From Galaxea fascicularis (taxonomy: Eukaryota; Cnidaria; Anthozoa; Scleractinia; Euphylliidae), in contig OX419343.1 of NCBI GenBank assembly GCA_948470475.1, positions 11,481,879-11,545,878 of the forward strand: a DNA stretch of 64,000 nt. The letters are read 5' to 3'. Below are positions 57,352-64,000 of the stretch, piece by piece. How positions within the stretch are numbered: the first letter of the stretch is position 1; every line of letters begins with the position of its first letter. The notes under the pieces are model-generated. The model was not told the DNA's origin. It ran no database searches and was given only the letters and a program-made list of their open reading frames with translations. A program made the position numbers and the translations under genes.

Positions 57352-57388
57352 GAATTGGATGGACGCACGCTAGACATTGTCCATTCCT
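57201..57388. mobile_element. Foldback MITE (GGACAATGTCTAGC arms)
   Basis: Arms of about 90 bp, including ggacaatgtctagc, ccaattcgggatgcac and gatagttgggagagcac and their complements, meet around ctcggctgcgcctcgag. Confidence 0.85.
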
Positions 57389-58679
57389 TTATTGTTTTTT
57401 AGCTTGTGACAAGTTACGATTTACGTTTAAGGTGGAATGTGGCGATTTAGTAAACAGAGTTTTCTACCTCCTCGTGCGTCAATTGTGGCACTCTACCTTG
57501 CAACTTCAAGCAACTTCGCCAGCCTGAGGTAGAATGCCACAATAGAATGCCAAAAATTAATATTCCTCCTTTTCCTAATTCCAAGACACCATTTGAAATC
57601 CAGCAATTTAAACGGACCGTTTGTGCGATATAGAAAGTGATTCCGCACGTTTTAAGTAATCTTATAACAACAATCGGTGGGACAGTATCTTTTAATTAAA
57701 CGGTGCAATAGTTTTTGAAGAGAGCGAATATTTCCACGCTTCGAATCTCCTTATTTGTTGCAGTCTTCGGTTCTTATAAAATAAACTCACTTCAGTTACT
57801 TATAGTTTTTCAAATATGCTTCCTGAATCGATCACCTGTAGTTTTTTTATTATTTTAATACAGTTGTAAATATTGTATATATACCACAGTTCTTTCCAGG
57901 GATATATACTTCACAATGAAGCACAACACGCCGGCGAAAATAAGCGTCAAACAAATATCGTTGTCTCCCTAGGACGTAATATGCAGACCACAAGAGTCAA
58001 GGATCTCAACGTGTTTTTCTAATTTTGAAAAGTTTCCAAAATCTCAGGCTAAAAAATTCTCGCACTCCGGAGTTTCTAAAAATACGCGTATGTTACGTAA
58101 CAGAAATTCTAGCTTCATATGAGTATGGGCTAAAATGGAACCTAACACTGACTACATCAGTACATTTAGGATTGTAAATAACACAGACACAATTCTTAAA
58201 GAAAATTAATCTGTTGCTCCATGAACACTGACACAAACGTCGGACTCAAAGAAGGACAATTTTTGTTTTTGAAACCAAAGACTGTATCTTTCTTGTTTTC
58301 AACGTTTATTCTCCAATCATGACACAGGTATACTGAAACTTACTGACAATCGGATATCGACAGTTATGGGACATACAACAATTTCTAATGCGATCAATAC
58401 GATTGTAAAATTAACGAAACAACTATTCAGAAATGAAATGAACGACAGGACCGTCCAGTAGAATTGGCTGTAAAGATTTCATAGTCATTTCTAAGAGGTG
58501 TTTTCCCAGGAACCACATATGAAGTCGGATCCCAATCTTACACTACTGATGTACCTAATTAAATTTAATTGTTATTACAACATAGCACGTGTGCTTGCTT
58601 GTTTAGCAAGGTGAATTTAATTACGTCAGTTTTTCATATTCTCTAAATGTTTCGCCTTTAGTTACCTCAGACTCCAACA

Positions 58680-59330
58680 CCTTAAAAACTCACGATCACA
58701 TGCTTGTTATGTTGGCGATGTGACTAAAAAGCAAGGCAAATTTATCAATCATACTCAAATCCTTTACTTTTCTTTAAGGATGAATATCGTGGAATTTGAA
58801 CTAAGCTTGCCCACATAGGATTATGACGCAATTTATACAACGCAGCATGTGCAGTCAGTTTATCTATATCACTGATCAAAGGTTGCTTTTTGGAAGGATA
58901 CTAATTGCCGTGATTGATTTGTGACTTTTTTCAAGTTAAAGCACAATTTCCGATACACAAAAGTTAGTTCGTGCACGGTGTGCTTACAACACTGACGGTA
59001 GGAAGGGGGCTTTAATTACTAGAGATGTGTGAATCTTGCCTTTCATTCCAATATTCACCGCAGAGTGGTGTTGTAGAAACGTAACCACAACAATAGATTG
59101 AATGAACCTACATGATATTGTTAAGCTATGTTAGAATTTTCCTTTCATTAAAAACTGTTCTGAAAAATGATATTAAAATGTTCCTTTCAAGTGATACAAT
59201 CAGAAGAAAATTACGAATCTTCCTCTTTCTCAAGGCCGTATCTTTGTTAATTGAATTATTGAGGATTTGGTTAATTTATTCTATTGAAATTAATGTTATT
59301 AATATAATTCACTAGTTTGTGGCAATTAAG
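58680..59330 (+). repeat. Segmental duplication, copy B (uninterrupted)
   Basis: This is the counterpart of copy A without the 3.3-kb insertion; the empty target is the TAA at 58802-58804. It lies about 400 bp upstream of the galaxin copy 2 start codon. Confidence 0.75.
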
Positions 59331-59560
59331 GATTTATCTCTTTCAAGTACAATGTCAGTGTCTTGTTTTGGCCGGAGTTCATAAATCATGCAAAGTCGTG
59401 TATTACCACTCACAAATAGTGGCATTTGTACAAAATGAGTGACAGAAACTTTAATAAGCCAAAAGAAGTAAATAGCAAATATCCTCGTTTCAGTTATTTT
59501 TCATCGTTGTGCCTGACGCCCATCACCGGTATAATTGTCACAATACTGTCGCTAGACAGT

Positions 59561-59570
59561 TAAAAATAAA
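59561..59570 (+). promoter_or_regulatory. Possible TATA-like box of galaxin copy 2
   Basis: TAAAAATAAA lies about 165 bp upstream of the ATG, and tattgcacac follows about 38 bp later. This arrangement parallels galaxin copy 1 (TATAAAA, then tattgcactg). Confidence 0.35.
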
Positions 59571-59732
59571 TAGCTAGCAACAACTTATTTAAACTGATAT
59601 TGCACACAAATCTAAAGAAGCAAGCTATAAGAGGACCATATATCTTGACAGAAACTGTTGCAGTTGTCATAAGTCGTCGCGTTGCAGGTTATCAGAGTGC
59701 CAGTCCGAGACTCAAGAAATACGATCGGCATC

Positions 59733-62700
59733 ATGTCCCCGACTGTCTCCATTTGTTTATGCGCAGCTCTGTTTGCCGTCTTCAGCAGCTGTGCGTCCTT
59801 TCCAAGAGACACGCTCAGTGCAGACTCCGAAAATGGTAAGTGAAGCAAACAAAAAAGATAAAAAAAAAGGCATTTGTAAGGACAGTCCGTTAGATCCCAA
59901 ATAACAGAAGATAATCAAAAAAGCCATTAATAAACACCCAGCCTAATGCAGTTCAACATATGCGTCCTCAGACTGCTCGGTGCAACTTTGGAAAAGATTG
60001 ATTTAAATATCAAGGCAAGTGTAAATACAGAAATAACATATCTTCGGTAAGTGGCTTTTTCGCCATCTAATAACCATTCTTAAAAACACCTTAAGGGCTT
60101 ACCTTTGTTTCAAACAGGCTCTAATTGTTTTATTTCCTGATAATTGTGTTTCCATTAAATAAGATTCTTGCTAAACCTACATAAGAACTTGTCAGCTCAG
60201 TTGGTAGAGTACAGCACCGGTACCGCAGATGTCATGGGTCGGACTCCAGTGTAGGCCTTAATTTTTTTCAGGCTTCAGTTTCACTACCGCTCAAGTAATG
60301 TTCATAACTGCAATGATCAGCTACATCTTCAAACTCAGTGTCATAAGACATACCGTCTGATTTCAAAGCGTTCCTCATTGGTTTCCAACACTAACGCATG
60401 AACGGGCTTGATTTTGGTATAGCCGGCGGTATTTGTTATTTCAAACTGACAAAGCCGTAATTTGTGGGCAAATCAAAGACTCTACATTATATCAAGATCG
60501 TTCATTCTTTTGTACAGCATTGAATTGCGTGTTAGCCATTCGTACGTACTTTATCAAATATTTGTAAGACGGTATTGTTTGATCATGACTGTGAGAAAAA
60601 AACATATTTCTTTTGATATGCCGCATCGGCTGTTTACGGGTTTTGCGTAACTTTTTCGATAGTCTCAATTAATGCCCGAAGAAAAAATTGTTTGTTAGCA
60701 TCAACTTCATCTTGATACTAACAAATTGTGCTGATGTGAAGTCGTTTGTCTCTCAAAAGGAGAAAGGGGTCAGGCCACCAACCCCTGGATGTTGTCAAGG
60801 GACGTTTTCAAGTTTTAAACTTGAAAGCTGTTGTAAAACTGTGAAGGCACCGTTTCTGAAACTGTTGTGAGAATGGACCATAAAATTTGAGACCTAAGCC
60901 CACTACCAGGGCTTTAATTTGCCTTCTGATTATTTTATGTCAGGTACAATTTGGGTGAGAAAGGCATAAACCTATACCACGCTTACAACATTCCAGAAAT
61001 TATAGCTTTGTTTGTAGATTATCCGATCACTAATACTCAGTCAGTAATGAACTTATCCAAATGAATACTTAGTATCACTAATTGCCAATCAGCGACACAA
61101 ATTGCTTTACTTCCAGGGTTGTTGTTTTCAAAACCACATAGCCTGTAACTGTCAAAGTAAACAAACTGCGCAACTAGGAATACGAAAATTTGTAAAACAA
61201 AACCATGTAGAGGATTGTATTTACGAGGAAAATACCCAGGTAACTTTCCTGTACGCATTCACTTAGGCAATAATGGCGTGCCCCAAGCCGGCGAAACAAG
61301 GCTTCCCATTGCTATGGTTGTGGGAAACTAACCTAAAAATGCTCTAACAAAAGAGTGGGACCCCTGTCATAACTGACAGAGCAGTCACTGTGGCCGGTGT
61401 ATCTCATGAATCGACGTTTTGCTCAAGTTTCTTTCACCACTGTCTGCAAGAAAAAGCGGTGAATTTCTGCCTATATGCACGTTTTAGTTAAAGAAGGAAT
61501 TCGAAGTTTGTCACCTTTTCCATTAACGACACATAATATTTTGCGTCTACGTATTGGCTGAAGCTGAGGGCCTTGATTCACTATTTCCAATATTTTTGCA
61601 GGACTGAATCCAGCAACTATTGTCATTCTTGATTTAATATTTGAAAAGGTGAAGCATTCTTAAATATCACAGATACTGATTTGCTTTACGGGTTGCCGGT
61701 TTGAGGGTATTTCTTTCATTTGCTACGCCCTTTGATGAACACGATTCTTAAAATTCCCCGCTGCTAGTACATTTAATTATTGCTTGTTCAAGCGTAAATT
61801 TACTCCTGTGTTTCAAAGGAAACCTATCAGAGTACATGTTCAGTGAGTAAATGCAGTTGAAATATCACACTGTACGAAGTCAAGATATTCAACGTGATCC
61901 AACTAATCTCTTCGCCGTGATTACTTCCCACTTTTATTAGTACCGAACAAGCTGGAAACCAGGTATCGCCGCCAAGCACCAGTACCGCCTGCCGTAAGTT
62001 ACTGCGGAGGCGCTCCCTTCAGCACTGCCACCCACATTTGCTGCAATGGCAATGCTGAACCCAAGACAGGAAGTACGCCTATGTGCTGCGATAGTAACTC
62101 GTACGACCCCCTTTCTCAGATTTGTTGTGAGGGTACGGTCTCTCACAAAGCGACCAGTCCTGGTGCAATGCCAGCTTGTTGCGCAAGTGACGGATACGAT
62201 ATGAGCACCCAATTATGCTGCAATGATAACGTGATGCACAAGCCCACAGGACCCACTGCACTGCCAGGATGTTGTGGCGATCATTCATACGACGCGTCTG
62301 TCCAGTTGTGCTGTGACAGTAACGTTGTGCCAAAAATGGGATCGCTATCAGCATGCTGTGGGCCAAACAGCTACGATACTAATACCACCTTGTGCTGTGA
62401 CAGCAACGTAGCATTCGTGTCAGGACCACAAGCACAATGCTGTGGAAGCCAGGGATACGACGGAGCTACCCAATTATGCTGCGACTCTAACGTCTTACCC
62501 AAGCCAGGGGCAACGGGAGCTTGCTGCGGCAGTCAGTCGTATACCCAAGACACTCACCTTTGCTGCGAAGGAGTCATAGTTCTCAAAGCAGGACCGAGCT
62601 TTGCCTGTTGCGGGAGTGCCTCATACAACCAATCGTCTTCCTTATGCTGCGGAGCTACCGTTGTTGCAAAGACACCATCAAAGCCAGTCTGCTGTGGATC

Positions 62701-62869
62701 AACTTCGTACAACCCTGTCACAGAAATATGTTGCGATGGCCATGTGGGCACCAGGGCAGGACTTACAAGTCCAACTTGCTGCGGAGGAGCCGTGTTCGAT
62801 GCAGCTACCGCGAAATGCTGCGATGGTGTTCCTGTTTTTAATGTACCATCCTGTGCTGGGCTAGCATAG
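59733..62869 (+). CDS. Galaxin-like secreted di-cysteine repeat protein, copy 2
   Basis: Two exons (59733-59835 and 61941-62869, phase-1 GT-AG intron of 2105 bp) encode 343 residues. The first exon, 103 bp as in copy 1, holds the signal peptide (MSPTVSICLCAALFAVFSSC) followed by SFPR, also found in copy 1. The second starts with a short propeptide and RYRRQ, a likely processing site, then ten di-cysteine repeats with 40 cysteines. Individual repeats match copy 1 by position: repeat 3 has YDMS, repeat 4 GD-x2-YDAS and repeat 9 ends LTSP. The two genes therefore arose by whole-gene duplication. The long intron carries a SINE. AATAAA follows at 62920. A role in the extracellular or skeletal matrix is inferred from the galaxin family. 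Confidence 0.95.
60189..60257 (+). mobile_element. Decayed tRNA-Thr-like SINE in galaxin copy 2 intron
   Basis: GTCAGCTCAGTTGGTAGAG and AGCACCGGTACCGC match the tRNA-like heads at 39439 and 39544, with a damaged T arm. It is followed by the typical aatttttttcaggcttc tail. Confidence 0.7.
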
Positions 62870-62919
62870 AATAGAGCCCCCCGTAACTGATGCTGAGCTT
62901 ATCCGTCCGCGCAGTCTGA

Positions 62920-62925
62920 AATAAA
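62920..62925 (+). terminator. Polyadenylation signal of galaxin copy 2
   Basis: AATAAA lies 51 bp after the TAG stop codon. Confidence 0.55.
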
Positions 62926-64000
62926 TCAGTCGTAACAGAATGACTTTAACTAAATGGAGGCTTGTAAATGACACATAAGCATGTATAGTCGTGCAGTGTA
63001 ACTATAACTAGCTACAACAACTGTGCACGTAAGTATCTGTAAAACAAACTTAACAAGGGTTACAAGTTATTAGTTTATGATTTGACAAAGGACAGCTAAT
63101 AGGAGCTGGAATGCCGTCGACTTAAAGTGCCTATACTCTGGGCTTGGTATACGTTTCCACTTTTTACAGGGCGTCCACTTTTTAGGGCGCCATATTGCAC
63201 CAGAGCTGTCAAGCTAAGTTTAACAAGTGAAAATAAGGATGTAGGAGGAGACCAAGGTAGTTTGAGTTTCGGAGTTACTGCTAATCAACAGAGTACTCAT
63301 TTTGCAGGCTTGTTGTGTACTGTCAACAAAACAAGAGTTGGGCATTTGGTTTTCGTATGTTCACAACAGCTTAAATTAATTTTTTTCTGAAAACATACAT
63401 TAAACGGATACACTCGTAGATTACTTGACTAACATTAACTACCTAACGACCACACTAGACAAGAGATTAAACGGCTAGCCTCTTCTAATTGGTTACTTTG
63501 AGGTTTATCCAGCATCCTTTTTCCCCTGCAATGCCAGTTAACCCCTGTAATGCTAGTGCTGAATTTCACTTTTTCTTTGCCACTGAAAACTTGAGGCAAC
63601 AACTTAAGACTTCGATATAAATATTCTGGCTGTAATTCTCGACATGGGAAACTATGATACCTTTGCCGACTCAGAACACCGGATTTTAATATAGCACAGC
63701 GGGAGGTGGGCAGAGCGGAGAGAGAACCGGTTCCCGGCGATAGCTATGCGAAACATCAAAGCAAAAGTGGAATTTTCGACCTGACCTCCTCCCCCACCTA
63801 CCCACCCCTCCCCCCTCATTACCTAACCATAAAAAGAACATACCATATATATCACAAAATCAGCTTTCCAGTAAAATAAACAGGATCCTGAAAACTGAAG
63901 GGAGATTCAACGAGTTAGTTAAAAAAAACTCGCAACTGTAAAAAAAACAAAACAAACAAACAAACAAGACAAGCTAGGTGGCTACATTAGAAAATTTTCC
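62926..64000. other. 3' flank of galaxin copy 2, no gene seen
   Basis: There is no recognisable exon or RNA gene. It contains a C-rich block at about 63780-63820 and an (AAAC)n tract at about 63945-63967. Confidence 0.55.

Larger units (their letters stand above)
47516..59732. other. 12-kb region between the galaxin paralogues
   Basis: No complete gene is recognised. It contains SINE copy 2, a minisatellite, LINE traces, a Harbinger-like insertion with nested elements, a Crypton-like ORF fragment, MITEs and a diverged segmental duplication. From 47800 to 49980 I see only short, unassigned open frames. Confidence 0.6.

Noticed and set aside
62079..62366. Minus-strand frames across galaxin copy 2
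   Set aside because: They are complements of the TGCTGY repeats and carry no signal.

Overview
This window is animal nuclear DNA, most likely from a stony (scleractinian) coral. Two complete galaxin-type genes point there: each has a signal peptide, an RRQ processing site and ten tandem di-cysteine repeats, and galaxins are best known from coral calcifying tissue. The rest fits a cnidarian genome: AT-rich, intron-rich genes with GT-AG introns, a HEPN/NB-ARC/TPR immune-receptor-like gene, and many short foldback transposons and tRNA-derived SINEs. The species cannot be fixed from the sequence alone. All protein-coding genes recognised lie on the + strand.

Region 1 (about 800-33250) is one large receptor-type protein tyrosine phosphatase (RPTP) gene whose 5' end lies outside the window. 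I traced 25 exons by splice sites and reading phase. They give one uninterrupted frame of 1253 codons plus stop, covering six fibronectin-III domains, one membrane span, a basic juxtamembrane segment and two PTP domains. Both PTP domains keep the full set of catalytic residues. The 8.7-kb intron inside the first PTP domain carries a complete intronless gene of 960 codons in the same orientation (21462-24344). It encodes a DZIP3-like HEPN domain with an intact RNase-type Rx4H motif, an NB-ARC ATPase and TPR-like repeats. The introns also carry many foldback elements, SINEs, a LINE tail and simple repeats.

Region 2 (37676-40610) is a two-exon class A GPCR with a TAA codon in frame just after TM1, so it is a pseudogene, a disrupted allele or a sequence error. 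Its intron holds a perfect 148-bp inverted pair of tRNA-Thr-like SINE units flanked by a 12-bp target duplication.

Region 3 (46277-62869) holds two galaxin paralogues with the same two-exon, phase-1 architecture, in the same orientation and about 12 kb apart. They encode secreted, cysteine-rich extracellular matrix proteins. Between them lie a decayed segmental duplication, a 3.3-kb Harbinger-like insertion whose empty site survives in the other copy of that duplication, a Crypton-like ORF fragment and several MITEs. The last 1.1 kb shows only the 3' flank of galaxin copy 2.

The RPTP (adhesion and phosphotyrosine signalling), the NLR-like gene (innate sensing), the GPCR and the galaxins (biomineral or extracellular matrix) look like independent neighbours and not one pathway. 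The main links are structural: a gene nested in an intron, a local gene duplication, and heavy mobile-element traffic.
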